This document shows positions 44,762 to 54,079 of a DNA stretch of 64,000 nucleotides, piece after piece. The DNA is from Candidatus Binatia bacterium. Its GTDB lineage: Bacteria; Desulfobacterota; Binatia; HRBIN30; BPIQ01. Both the position numbers and the translations under genes were made by a program. The notes below the pieces were generated by a model. That model saw nothing but the letters and a program-made list of their open reading frames with translations. It was not told the DNA's origin and did not search any database. The stretch lies in contig BPIQ01000001.1 in NCBI GenBank assembly GCA_026004195.1, positions 903,871-967,870 on the forward strand, read 5' to 3'. How positions within the stretch are numbered: position 1 is the stretch's first letter; every line of letters starts with the position of its first letter.

Positions 44762-46380
44762 GTGACAAGGTTCGCGCAGGCCTCCCTCGCGCTTCTCCCC
44801 TTGGCAGCGCTGGTCGTGCTTGCGGCTTCGATCGCGCAGTCACCGCTTCGGCTCTGCCCGGACTGCGGGGTCAATCTGGAGGCGGGCGAGCTCTTTTCGG
44901 AAGGCAAGCGCCCCTACGTCGACTTCGTTCCCCTGAACCCGCCGCTCGTCGTCTATCTCAACGCTCTCCCTGCCTACGTGGCCGAGAGGTTCGGAGCCCA
45001 TCCGGTCGTGGTACTCAACGTCTTTTTCTTCTTCCTCGTTGCCTGGTCGACCTTGACCAGTCGCAGCCTGGCCCGGGAGGAAAAAACCCGGACGTTCTCG
45101 CCCTTCGGGATCGTTGCTCGCAGCGTCGTGGGCCGGTTTTTCGCTCTGGCTCTGGCTCGGCCGCCCCTTTCCGGTCAACGACTACGGCCAACGTGAACAC
45201 CTGTTCGTCCTTCTCTGGCTGCCTTACGCGCTCCTTCGCTGCCGGGACGACTCCTCCCGGCCGCGAGCGTTACCTCGCGTGGTCCTCGGGGTCCTCGCTG
45301 CGCTCGGCGCCTCCCTGAAACCGTATTTCGTCGCTGCCGTAATCGCCGCGGAAGCATCGCTCCTGCTCGCGCGTCGGTCGGCGCGCGGACTCATCGCGCC
45401 GGAAGCCCTGGCGGCGGTGGCAACGGGTCTCTTCTACGGAGCTCACTTCGCCTTCCTCTCCGAACCCGCCCGGCAGGCATTTTTCGGAACCTGGCTTCCA
45501 CTTCTCGCCCGGTACTACCGGGAGTATGCGCTTGCGGGTGCGCTTTCGGTGGATCCCTGGATGGTGTCCGCCTTCGTGGTGGGAGCCCTTTCTGTCGTGC
45601 TGGGACACTCGCGGGCTCGTGGGCCGAATTTTCGCCGTCCCCCCGACTCCGCAGGCCGTTTCCCGGCGACGATCCGGGAGTCCCGAGCAGGGCGCGCCCT
45701 CGCTTACTTCGGGGCGTTCACCTGCGTCGCCACCGGCATGGTGTACTGGCAGGCGAAGGGATTTTTCTACCACAGAATCCCGGCGCTGGCGGGCCTTCTG
45801 CGTGCTCGTCGTTTTCCTCGCCGAAACCGTTTCCCGAACGCTACCGGAGACCCGAGGCGTCGGCCGGCACCGCTTTTTCCCGGCTCTTCTCGCCGTCGCA
45901 GGATGGTTGGTTCTCCTGTGGTTCGCCCCGCGCGCTCTCTCGGGAAACGACCCCACGAACCCGCTCCTCCCGCAGTTCCGGACGCTTTTCGAAAACTACA
46001 CGAGGGAAACCGAACCTGTGGCCGTGTTCTCCACGAGCGTCTGGCCCGCCTACCCGACGCTGCCGCAACTACGGCGCCGGCAGGGACATCGTTTCCTCTC
46101 GGCGCCTTACCTCTACATCGCCATCGCCGCGCGCCGAGAAGACGGCGGAGCGGCCGAAAAACTCGTCTTCGGGATGGTTCGCGAAGACATCGAGCGCGAG
46201 CGGCCTCCTTTGATTCTCGTCGCCGACGGCCCGTGCGCGCCGTGCGAGGGCAGGAGCTTCGCTGGGCACGTCCTCGGCCAGCTCCGTCCGGTGATGGGAG
46301 CGTACACCCGAATCCTTCCGCCCGGTTTGCCCCCGCGGTTTCTTGTCTTCGCGCGAACGGCGGAAAGCTCGGGCGGGTAG
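44762..46380 (+). CDS. GT-C-type membrane glycosyltransferase, two frameshifts
   Basis: About 538 residues after correcting two +1 shifts (GGG at 45107-45109 and GGG at 45791-45793). It has about ten hydrophobic segments, beginning with SLALLPLAALVVLAASIAQS. The first loop contains GELFSEGKRPYVDFVPLNPP, which resembles the acidic first loop of PMT/GT39-like enzymes. These use lipid-linked sugars at the membrane's outer face. The C-terminal part is soluble. The frames join cleanly, so error is likely. Confidence 0.6.
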
Positions 46381-46435
46381 GCCGGAGCGAGACCTTCCTC
46401 GACCCTGCAGCGAACGGATCGCGCGTATGAATCCG

Positions 46436-47180
46436 GCCCCCCGCCCCGGACGTATCGGAGGGCGCCCTCGCGTGGGTGCAGGCACCCGCTCGTGCCGCGC
46501 GGGCACGTCATCCCCGCCCCTCGGACGATCGGAGGGCCACGCTCTGTCGTGGCCGTGTTCGCGATGGCGGGGACGTCGATCTTTCCGACGTGAACGGACA
46601 CGTACGATGCGCCGCCCCCCGGACGCGACGGAGCGCGTCCCTCCGGCGTGGGTCTTACCCATGGAACGCCGCGCATCGTTGCAAACGGCGGGCAGGTTCA
46701 TACCCCCCGGCCCCTCGGACGTATCGGAGGGCCACGCTCTGTCGTGGCCGTGTTCGCCGGAGGGACCCGCTCTGTCGCGTCCGTGTCGCGCGCCCGAACG
46801 TCGATCCGCCGCCCCCGGACGCGACGGAGCGCGTCCCTCCGGGTGCCCGTGTTCGCGGATGGCAGGGACGTCGATCCTTCCGATGCGAAGGGACGACGTA
46901 CGATGCCCCACCCCTGGACGCGACGGAGCGCGTCCCTCCGGACGTGTTCGTGTCCGCCCATCGGAACGCCGCGCATCGTTGCAAACGCGGCGGGCACGTT
47001 CGTACCCCGCGCCCCTCGGACGTATCGGAGGGCCACGCTCTGTCGTGGCCGTGTTCATCGGAGGGACCCGCTCTGTCGGGTCCGTGTTCGCGCTTGCCCT
47101 GAACGTCGATCCGCCCCCCGCCCGGACGCGACGGAGCGCGTCCCTCCGCGCGGCCACCGTCGCGGATAGCAACGTCGTAC
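46436..47180. repeat. hairpin-repeat array, cluster 6 (inverted)
   Basis: About 0.75 kb with the same elements as clusters 1-4 but in the opposite orientation. It includes inverted type B (GGCCACG-CTCTGT-CGTGGCC) near 46733 and 47030, inverted type A near 46621, 46816 and 46918, and a third stem type GGACCCG-CTCTGT-CGGGTCC at 47064-47083. The copy at 46763-46782 has one arm of each type (GGACCCG against CGCGTCC), leaving one mismatch. No gene is seen between 46381 and 47295. Confidence 0.85.
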
Positions 47181-47295
47181 ATCGGGTACGCGGCGGAACG
47201 TCCCCGGCCGACGCATGCGGCGTTTCGCGTCCCGCACGACAAGCGGCTCTTTCCACGATTCTGCGCCGTGCTAGAAACCGCCCGGGGGGAGTCGA

Positions 47296-49185
47296 ATGAC
47301 CGCGGGTTCGGGAGAACGGAGGACCTCGAAACACCTTCTCGCCCTTTCTTTTGCGACGCTCGGTGTGGTCTACGGTGACATCGGCACGAGCCCTCTCTAC
47401 GCCCTCCGCGAGTGCTTTTTCGGCGACTACGCCGTCCCTGCCACTCCCGAGAACGTCCTCGGAGTGCTTTCGCTCATCTTCTGGTCGCTCGCGCTCGTGG
47501 TGTCCGTCAAATACCTCGTCTTCATCCTCCGGGCCGACAACCGTGGCGAGGGAGGCGTTCTCGCGCTCATGGCCCTTCTGGGATCCGACCGCGGGTCCAT
47601 GCGGCGCGGGCGGAACACCCTGGTTCTGCTCGGCCTTTTCGGTGCGGCGCTCCTCTACGGCGACGGGATGATCACTCCCGCGATTTCGGTCCTGAGCGCC
47701 GTGGAGGGATTGCACCTGGCCACACCCATTTTCGATCCCTACGTCGTCCCGCTCACGGTGGCCATCCTTTCCGCGCTCTTTCTCCTTCAGAGCCGCGGCA
47801 CGGCGGGGGTTGCCGTGCTGTTCGCCCCCCTGAACCTCCTCTGGTTCACCGTCCTCGCCACGCTCGGCGCGGCCTCCGTCGCCGAGGAGCCGCACGTTTT
47901 GCTGGCTCTCTCGCCTACCTACGCGCTGCGTTTTTTCTCCGACAACGGTCCGACCGGGTTTCTCGTCCTCGGAGCCGTGTTCCTCGTCGTGACCGGCAGC
48001 GAGGCCATCTACGCCGACATGGGACACTTCGGAAAGCGGCCCATCCGGCTTGCCTGGTTCGGGGTGGTTTTCCCGTCGCTCCTCCTGAACTACTTCGGCC
48101 AGGGGGCCCTTCTCTTGCGGCACCCGGAAGCCGCTCGCAATCCGTTCTACCGGCTGGCGCCGGAATGGGCGCTCCTTCCCATGGTGTTCCTCGCCACGCT
48201 GGCGACGATCATCGCCTCGCAAGCCGTCATCTCCGGAGCTTTCTCGCTCACCCGGCAGGCCGTGCAACTCGGCTTCGCCCCCCGCCTGCGAATCGAACAC
48301 ACCTCGTCGAGTACGATCGGTCAGATCTACGTCCCCTTCGTCAACTGGATTCTCCTTCTCGCGACGACGTTGCTGGTCTTCGCGTTTCGTTCTTCGAGTC
48401 GCCTCGCCGCCGCCTACGGTGTCGCCGTGACCACGACCATGGGCATCACGACCGTCCTCTTCTTCTACGTCTTGCGCAGGCTCTGGAAGTGGCGGCTCTG
48501 GTCGGCTTTCCTGCTCGCCTCGGCCTTTCTCGCCGTGGACGGGGCGTTTTTCGGGGCCAACATCGTGAAGGTGGAACACGGAGGATGGTTTCCGCTCGCG
48601 ATCGCGGCGGCTGTCTTCGTCCTGATGACGACCTGGAAGCGGGGCCGGGAGATTCTCTACGACCGACTCCGCGACGCCGAGCTTCCGGTGGACCTCTTCC
48701 TGGTCGACCTCTCGACGCGGCCGCCGCTACGCGTTCCGGGCACGGCCGTTTTCCTGAGCGCGAAACCTACGGGCGTGCCGCGCCCGGTCCTGCACAACCT
48801 CAAGCACAACAAGGTGCTGCACGAAAGGGTCGTCTTCCTCACTGTGCTGGTCGAAGACGAGCCGTACGTAAGCCCGGCCGACCGCCTTGCCGTAGAGGAC
48901 CTGGGTCTCGGACTCTACCGCATCGTCGCGCGCTACGGCTTCATGGAAAGCCCCCACATACGGGAGATCGCGGACCTCGCCCGGCAGAAGGGGCTCGAGT
49001 TCGAACTCATGGAGACGAGTTTCTTTCTCGGGAGGGAAAACCTGATTCCGACCGACCGGCCCGGCATGGCGCTCTGGCGCGAGAGGCTCTTCGCCCTCAT
49101 GTCGAGGAACGCCCTGAGTCCGACGAGCTTTTTCGGACTCCCGCCGAACCGCGTCATCGAGCTCGGCCAGCAGGTGGAACTCTAG
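47296..49185 (+). CDS. kup: Kup-type potassium uptake protein
   Basis: A 629-residue KUP/HAK/KT transporter. The N-terminus LSFATLGVVYGDIGTSPLYA is the family's signature first helix, YGDGMITPAISVLSAVEG follows, and about twelve membrane segments lead to a 150-residue cytosolic tail (HNLKHNKVLHERVVFLTV). It takes up potassium with protons. Length is normal (about 620-680). Start ATG 47296 lies after the inverted repeat array with no obvious regulatory motif. Confidence 0.94.
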   Translation: MTAGSGERRTSKHLLALSFATLGVVYGDIGTSPLYALRECFFGDYAVPATPENVLGVLSLIFWSLALVVSVKYLVFILRADNRGEGGVLALMALLGSDRGSMRRGRNTLVLLGLFGAALLYGDGMITPAISVLSAVEGLHLATPIFDPYVVPLTVAILSALFLLQSRGTAGVAVLFAPLNLLWFTVLATLGAASVAEEPHVLLALSPTYALRFFSDNGPTGFLVLGAVFLVVTGSEAIYADMGHFGKRPIRLAWFGVVFPSLLLNYFGQGALLLRHPEAARNPFYRLAPEWALLPMVFLATLATIIASQAVISGAFSLTRQAVQLGFAPRLRIEHTSSSTIGQIYVPFVNWILLLATTLLVFAFRSSSRLAAAYGVAVTTTMGITTVLFFYVLRRLWKWRLWSAFLLASAFLAVDGAFFGANIVKVEHGGWFPLAIAAAVFVLMTTWKRGREILYDRLRDAELPVDLFLVDLSTRPPLRVPGTAVFLSAKPTGVPRPVLHNLKHNKVLHERVVFLTVLVEDEPYVSPADRLAVEDLGLGLYRIVARYGFMESPHIREIADLARQKGLEFELMETSFFLGRENLIPTDRPGMALWRERLFALMSRNALSPTSFFGLPPNRVIELGQQVEL

Positions 49186-49242
49186 CGGGCACCTCCGGCA
49201 GCATCCGGGCCCGGACGCCCGGCAGTGCAAGTCGTGCCTCGG

Positions 49243-49584
49243 TCAGGACGTCCTGTTGTGGCGGTACGCGAAAATTCGCACGTTTTCGAGCGTGACGAGT
49301 CCTTCCGTGATCCACCGGTCGAGCTCCGGCAGGAAAGCCTCGATTTTCTTCGCTTCGTCCACGATCTCGACGACGACGGGAAGGTCTTCCGAAAGTCGCA
49401 GGACCTTGGACGTGTGGATGCGGCTGTTCGCCCCGTAGCCCAGAAAACCGCGCAAGACCGTCGCTCCGGCAAGGCCGCGCCGCCTGGCGTGCTCGACGAT
49501 CACTTCGTAAAGAGGCCTGCCTTCGGCCTTGTCGGCTTCCCCGATAAAGATCCTCAACAGGACGGCTTCGGCCGGAAGCTTCAT
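49243..49584 (-). CDS. DUF190 family protein
   Basis: A 113-residue protein of the PII-like DUF190 family, with LLRIFIGEADKAEGRPLYE, ARRRGLAGATVLRGFLGYG and LPVVVEIVDEAKKIEAFLP all present. Members are often found next to crcB. It lies ten bases after crcB and should share its riboswitch-controlled transcript. Its role is not established; a fluoride-related regulatory function is inferred from position. Confidence 0.86.
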   Translation of the reverse strand: MKLPAEAVLLRIFIGEADKAEGRPLYEVIVEHARRRGLAGATVLRGFLGYGANSRIHTSKVLRLSEDLPVVVEIVDEAKKIEAFLPELDRWITEGLVTLENVRIFAYRHNRTS

Positions 49585-49594
49585 CCCCCGTCCC

Positions 49595-49978
49595 TCACGG
49601 CACCGCCAACCGTGCCACGGCACTGCCGAGAACGAAAGCCGCGAACCCGAGCCCGTTCGACAGAAGCACGTTGGCGGCAGCAGCGGCCCACTCTGCCGCT
49701 CGCAGGAGCTGCCCGGTCTCCAGCACGAACCCCGAGAACGTCGTGAAAGCTCCGAGAAAGCCGATGAAGATGGCCGTGCGTACTTCCGAGGCAATCGCCC
49801 CGCGGCTTTCGAAAAGTGCCCAGAGAAAGCCCGCCACGAAGCAGCCGCTCGCATTGACCGCGAGCGTCCCCCACGGGAACGACCCGTGATCGGTTCGGTG
49901 AACGAGACCCGCGAGGGCGTAACGTGCCAGGGTACCGAGAGCCCCGGCGATCCCGAGCGCAGCGAGTTTGAAAACCAT
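49595..49978 (-). CDS. crcB: fluoride channel Fluc/CrcB
   Basis: A 127-residue four-helix membrane protein that exports fluoride. Signatures are GALGTLARYALAG in helix 1, FPWGTLAVNASGCFVAGFL with the pore Asn in helix 2, and GFLGAFTTFSGFVLE with the TTFS segment in helix 3. It works as an inverted homodimer in the inner membrane. ATG 49978 follows GGAGG, which is itself part of a small hairpin (CGGAG/CTCCG). A fluoride riboswitch lies upstream. Confidence 0.94.
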   Translation of the reverse strand: MVFKLAALGIAGALGTLARYALAGLVHRTDHGSFPWGTLAVNASGCFVAGFLWALFESRGAIASEVRTAIFIGFLGAFTTFSGFVLETGQLLRAAEWAAAAANVLLSNGLGFAAFVLGSAVARLAVP

Positions 49979-50021
49979 GGCGGAGTCCCTCCGAAACATT
50001 CGAACTCGGGGCCTCGCCTCG

Positions 50022-50083
50022 CCAGGAGTCATCAGCCCGGCCCCGGGGGGCGGTTTGCAGACGGGGGGACTCCATCCCCGCTG
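50022..50083 (-). promoter_or_regulatory. fluoride (crcB) riboswitch
   Basis: Reading leftward, CAGCGGGGATGGAGTCCCCC forms the first stem with the conserved GATGG, then AAACCGCC, a second GC-rich stem (CCCCGGGGCCGGG), and CTGATGACTCCTGG. Order and spacing match the crcB RNA motif. About 40 bases later CGGAG-GGA-CTCCG hides the crcB ribosome site, which suggests control of translation initiation. It lies directly upstream of crcB-DUF190. Confidence 0.82.
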
Positions 50084-50089
50084 CGGTCG

Positions 50090-50118
50090 TTCGTAGCAGA
50101 GGGCACGAGACGTGACAA
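50090..50118 (-). promoter_or_regulatory. probable sigma-70 promoter of crcB operon
   Basis: On the minus strand TTGTCA (50118-50113) and TACGAA (50095-50090) are 17 bases apart. The predicted start is near 50083, the first base of the riboswitch. The -35 is good and the -10 weak. Confidence 0.5.
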
Positions 50119-50321
50119 GCTCGCCCCTTCGACCCACACCCGCCTCGTCGAAAAATCCCGCGTCGCGGGAATTCCGCCGAAAAAACATCGACTCCATAGG
50201 GCCCGGTGACGCAGGCGCAAATTTTTTTCACGGCTTCCCGGCCGTGCCACCTGCGCGGCACGCCTTCCCCTGCTGACTTCGCTTTCTTCGCAGGGGGCCG
50301 GCTGTTAGAGTTTCGAGCGAG

Positions 50322-51844
50322 ATGCCGCGGCATCCCTCGAGGGCGGGAGAGCGCAGGGTTGCCGGTCGAAAACCTCTTCGCCCGCCGGGCCCTTCGGAAT
50401 CGCTCTGGCCGGCTTCTGCACTTACCGGCCGGCCGGTACCGTCACGCTGGCGGCGTGCCTCGCGGCTCTTCTCTGCGCCTGCCGCCCATCCCCGCCTCCC
50501 CCGAACATCTTTCTCCTCGTCGCCGACGCGCTGCGCGCGGACCGGCTCGGAGTCTACGGGAACCGGGACGGCCTTACGCCCTTTCTCGACGAGCTCGCTC
50601 GCCGAGGCGTCGTCTTCCGGCGCGCCTACGCCCAGTCGAGCTGGACGGAGCCCTCGGTGGCGTCGCTTTTCACCGGACTCTATCCCTCGCAGCACGGCGT
50701 GACGCGGATCGGAAAGGCGCTGCGGGAAGAGCTTCCGACTCTGGCGGAAAGTCTTTCGGGGCGCGGTTACCTCTCCTCTGCCTTCGTGGCGAACAGCCTC
50801 GTCAACCGATTCTATACTTTCGACCAGGGATTCCACCATTTCGAGCTCGTGGTGCGAAGAGGAAGGGACGGATCCGTCCGCCGTCCCCAGTGCCGCCGGA
50901 AGTGCAGTGCCGCCAGGGTCCACGACGCCTTTTTTCGCTGGCTCGAGGGACTCGGGACGGAGGAGAGAAAAAAACCTCTCTTCGTCTACCTCCATTACAT
51001 GGATACGCACGTCCCGTACTTGCCGCCCCCGGACGTCCTCGAGGAAGTTCTCGCCCGTTCCGACCTTTCGGCCGAGGAGAAGGAGCGGACAAAACTCCTT
51101 CACGACCTCGGCGACCTGAAGGGCTTGCCCGACAACAAGAGAGACCCGTTGCGACTCCTCGAAAAGGTCTACGACGCGGAGGTGAAAAACCTGGACCGGG
51201 AGTTGCGGCGGTTTTTCGCGGAGCTCGAAAGACGCGGGCTCCTCGAGAACTCGCTCGTCGTCTTTACCTCGGACCACGGGGAGGAGTTTCGCGACCACGG
51301 ATGGATGGGGCACGGACACTCGCTCTACGAGGAGCTCGTCCGGATCCCGCTCGTGGTTGTGCCGCCCGGACGCACCGAACCGGCGGCCGTGGACGTACCG
51401 GTCTCCCACGTGGATATCGCGGCCACGATCCTCGACTACGCACGGGTGGATTCGGGCCGCGGCCTCGAAGGAAAGTCTTTTCGCCGCCTTCTCGAAGGTC
51501 GGGACAGGGGCGAGGGCCGGCGACATGCGTGGGTCTACATCGAGCGGGCTTCCGCCCCCTCGAAGCGATCCTGGCAAGGTCCCGACCCGCACCGCTCGGC
51601 GGTCGTCGCGGGGACTCACAAAGCCATCCGGACGAAAAGCGGCAAGGTCGAATTCTACGACCTCTCCCGGGATCCGAAAGAGCAACGACCCGGCCGCCTC
51701 CCACCCGAGGAGGCCCGCGCTCTCTCCGCCCGCCTCGACGAAATGCACCGCAAGGTGACTGCCGAGCCGAGAAGCGCTCCGACGGTAGCCCTCGACGAGG
51801 AAACGAAAGCGCAGCTCAGAGAGCTCGGTTACGCGGTGGAATGA
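50322..51844 (+). CDS. sulfatase-like phosphatase-superfamily hydrolase, 5' frame problem
   Basis: About 500 residues. Coding similarity begins by 50399 (a hydrophobic stretch ending in the lipobox-like LAALLCAC). It continues with LLVADALRADRLGVYG, SSWTEPSVASLFTGLYPSQH (Thr where sulfatases have Cys or Ser) and VVFTSDHGEEFRDHGWMGHG. No ATG, GTG or TTG exists in that frame before GTG 50657, which is inside the domain. ATG 50322 is in another frame, so a missing base between 50322 and 50400 is likely. It is related to the enzyme at 24645 but lacks the inserted domain. Confidence 0.62.
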
Positions 51845-51902
51845 AAGGCGGCCCCCGCAAGTTCCTTTCCCCGGCCTCCCCGAACGGCTATAGACGCCGG
51901 CC

Positions 51903-53048
51903 GTGAAGATCACGCGCCGAAAGCTCCTGGCACTCGCCCTGGTCGCGGCCGGGGGGCTCGGAGTCTGGTGGTTCCTGCGCCGCCGACGGCGACTCGGCTT
52001 CACGCCCACCCAAGGCGAAGTACACGCCGCCCGGGCGTGGTTGGGGCGACATCGGGCGCTCGATGCCCACGCGCATCCGGGCCGCACGTTCGTGCGTGAC
52101 GCACGGGGGCTTTCCCTTCCGCTCCGAGCTTACGCCGCACTCGGCACCTTCGAGGAGGAGACGGTCCGCGACATGCTCCTCGGCGGCGTGGGCGCCGCGG
52201 TCTTCGCGGCCGTCGCCGATTTTCCGGTCCTCGGGATTTCCCGCTCCGGGCTGCGCGCCGTCCGCGAGTTCGAGCCTGGGGAGGCCTTTTCCTCCTACCG
52301 GCGTCAGGTCGCCAACCTGCGACGGCTCGCCGAACGCGGACTCGTGCGTATCGTCGAGAAGCCCGAAGAGGCAGGGCAAAGCGACGTGCAGCGTCCCGGC
52401 ATGATCCTCGGGGTCGAAGGCGGCGACTTCCTCGAAGGCAGGGCGGAACGGCTCGAAGAAGCCTACCGGGACGGCATCCGGGTTCTCACGCTCGTCCACT
52501 ACCGCACGAACGAACTCGGAGACATCCAGACCGAAGAGCCCCGGCACGGCGGCCTCACAGCCGTGGGCCGAGAAGTGGTCCGGGAGATGAACCGACTCGG
52601 TATCGTCATCGACGTGGCACACGGTTCGGAGGCGACCGTCCGCGGCGTTCTCGACATTTCGAGCAAACCCGTCCTTGCGTCCCACACGCACATCCACCGG
52701 GAAAGCACCCCTCCCCGTTCCTTTCCGAAAAACCGGTTCGTATCGCTCGATCTTGCGCGTGCGGTCGCCGAGGCGGGTGGCGTCGTCGGAGCCTGGCCTG
52801 CGGGAATCGGGATTTCGACGCTCGCCGAGTTCGCGGACCGAATCGCCGAGCTCGTCGACGCGGTCGGTGCGGAGCACGTCTGCCTCGGTACGGACATGGA
52901 CGCGAACTACCGGGCGGTCCTCTCGAGCTACGCCGATCTTCCGTTTCTCGTCGTGGCGCTCGGGCGCCGCGGCTTCGGCGAAACGGAGCTCGAGAAGATC
53001 TTGCGCGGCAATCTGCTCCGCCTGCTCGAGGCGGTGTGGCGCCCGTGA
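51903..53048 (+). CDS. M19 membrane-dipeptidase-like protein
   Basis: A 381-residue protein with a membrane anchor (LLALALVAAGGLGVWWFL) preceded by KITRRK. Metal-site motifs of the renal-dipeptidase family are present: HRALDAHAHPG, the bridging Glu in LGVEGGDFLEG, VIDVAHGSE, VLASHTH and CLGTDMDANY. It would cleave dipeptides or related amides in the periplasm. The GTG start is used since the anchor begins there. Its stop overlaps the next GTG start as GTGA. Confidence 0.84.
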   Translation: MKITRRKLLALALVAAGGLGVWWFLRRRRRLGFTPTQGEVHAARAWLGRHRALDAHAHPGRTFVRDARGLSLPLRAYAALGTFEEETVRDMLLGGVGAAVFAAVADFPVLGISRSGLRAVREFEPGEAFSSYRRQVANLRRLAERGLVRIVEKPEEAGQSDVQRPGMILGVEGGDFLEGRAERLEEAYRDGIRVLTLVHYRTNELGDIQTEEPRHGGLTAVGREVVREMNRLGIVIDVAHGSEATVRGVLDISSKPVLASHTHIHRESTPPRSFPKNRFVSLDLARAVAEAGGVVGAWPAGIGISTLAEFADRIAELVDAVGAEHVCLGTDMDANYRAVLSSYADLPFLVVALGRRGFGETELEKILRGNLLRLLEAVWRP

Positions 53049-54079
53049 AAACTCCGAAAGAAAGCACCGCAGGGCCCCGTCAAGCGTTCGGGCCCGCCGG
53101 CCACCCGCCCGGCCGACATCCGCGCCTCGTCACACTCGAAGAAATCCGGGCGGCTCGCGAGAGAATCCGCGGAGTGGCCATTCGCACGCCCCTGCTGCCG
53201 GTCAAGTCTTCCGAGAGAGCGGAGGTTTACGTCAAGTGCGAAAACCTCCAGAAGACCGGGAGCTTCAAGATCCGTGGCGCGTACAACAAGATCGCGTCCC
53301 TCGAAGGCCCGAGAGGCGTCGTGGCCCACTCTTCGGGCAACCACGCCCAGGCCGTGGCGCTCGCGGCGAAGCTTCTCGGCGTACGGGCGACCGTCGTGAT
53401 GCTCGATTCTTCCGTGCCCCACAAGGTCGAGGGAACCCGCGCCTACGGCGCGGAAGTGGTCTTCGGAGGACCCACGTCCGAAGCCATTCGGAAGCGCGCC
53501 GAGGACATCGCGCGGGAACGAGGCTGGGAGCTCGTGCGCCCCTTCGACGACCCCCGGATCGTCGAGGGTACGGGGACGATCGGTCTCGAAATCCTCGAGG
53601 AGATGCCGGGGGTCCGTGCCGTCCTGGTGCCCGTCGGGGGAGGCGGCCTGGTCTCGGGTATCGCCACGGCGCTGAAAGAAACGGACCCGAGTATCCTGGT
53701 CGTCGGCGTCGAGCCCGAGGGGGCACCGAAAATGTACCGGAGCCGCAAGAGAGGCAGGCTCGTCAGGCTGCGCGAGGCGAGAACGGTGGCCGACGGCCTC
53801 AAGCCGGTGCGGGGCGGCGAGCTCACCTTCGCGCATATCCAGCGCTACGTCGACGACCTCGTCCTCGTCTCGGACGAGGAAATCATGGAGACGGCCTGCT
53901 TCCTCCTCGAGAAAGAAAAGCTCGTCGTGGAGCCCTCGGGCGCGGCGGCGCTCGCCGCCGTCCGACACAGGAAAGTCGAGCTTCCGGCCGGCCCCGCGGT
54001 CGCGGTGCTCTCGGGCGGGAATGCGGACATCCGGCGCATTCTCGACTGGGCGGCCGGGCACGAAGCGGGAAAACCGTGA
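53045..54079 (+). CDS. threonine/serine dehydratase-like PLP enzyme
   Basis: A 344-residue fold-type II PLP enzyme. The PLP-lysine sits in CENLQKTGSFKIRGAYNK, the phosphate and carboxylate loops are SSGNHAQAVALAA and VGGGGLVSGIA, and the late VLSGGNAD fits. No C-terminal ACT domain is present, so it is the short catabolic or serine-racemase-like type. GTG 53045 overlaps the dipeptidase stop and GTG 54076 overlaps its own stop, giving three coupled genes. It may use amino acids released by the dipeptidase. Confidence 0.85.
   Translation: MKTPKESTAGPRQAFGPAGHPPGRHPRLVTLEEIRAARERIRGVAIRTPLLPVKSSERAEVYVKCENLQKTGSFKIRGAYNKIASLEGPRGVVAHSSGNHAQAVALAAKLLGVRATVVMLDSSVPHKVEGTRAYGAEVVFGGPTSEAIRKRAEDIARERGWELVRPFDDPRIVEGTGTIGLEILEEMPGVRAVLVPVGGGGLVSGIATALKETDPSILVVGVEPEGAPKMYRSRKRGRLVRLREARTVADGLKPVRGGELTFAHIQRYVDDLVLVSDEEIMETACFLLEKEKLVVEPSGAAALAAVRHRKVELPAGPAVAVLSGGNADIRRILDWAAGHEAGKP

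Noticed and set aside
50155-50180. Minus-strand terminator (CCCGC-GAC-GCGGG plus T-run)
   Set aside because: The hairpin is short and no minus-strand gene lies upstream that would need it.
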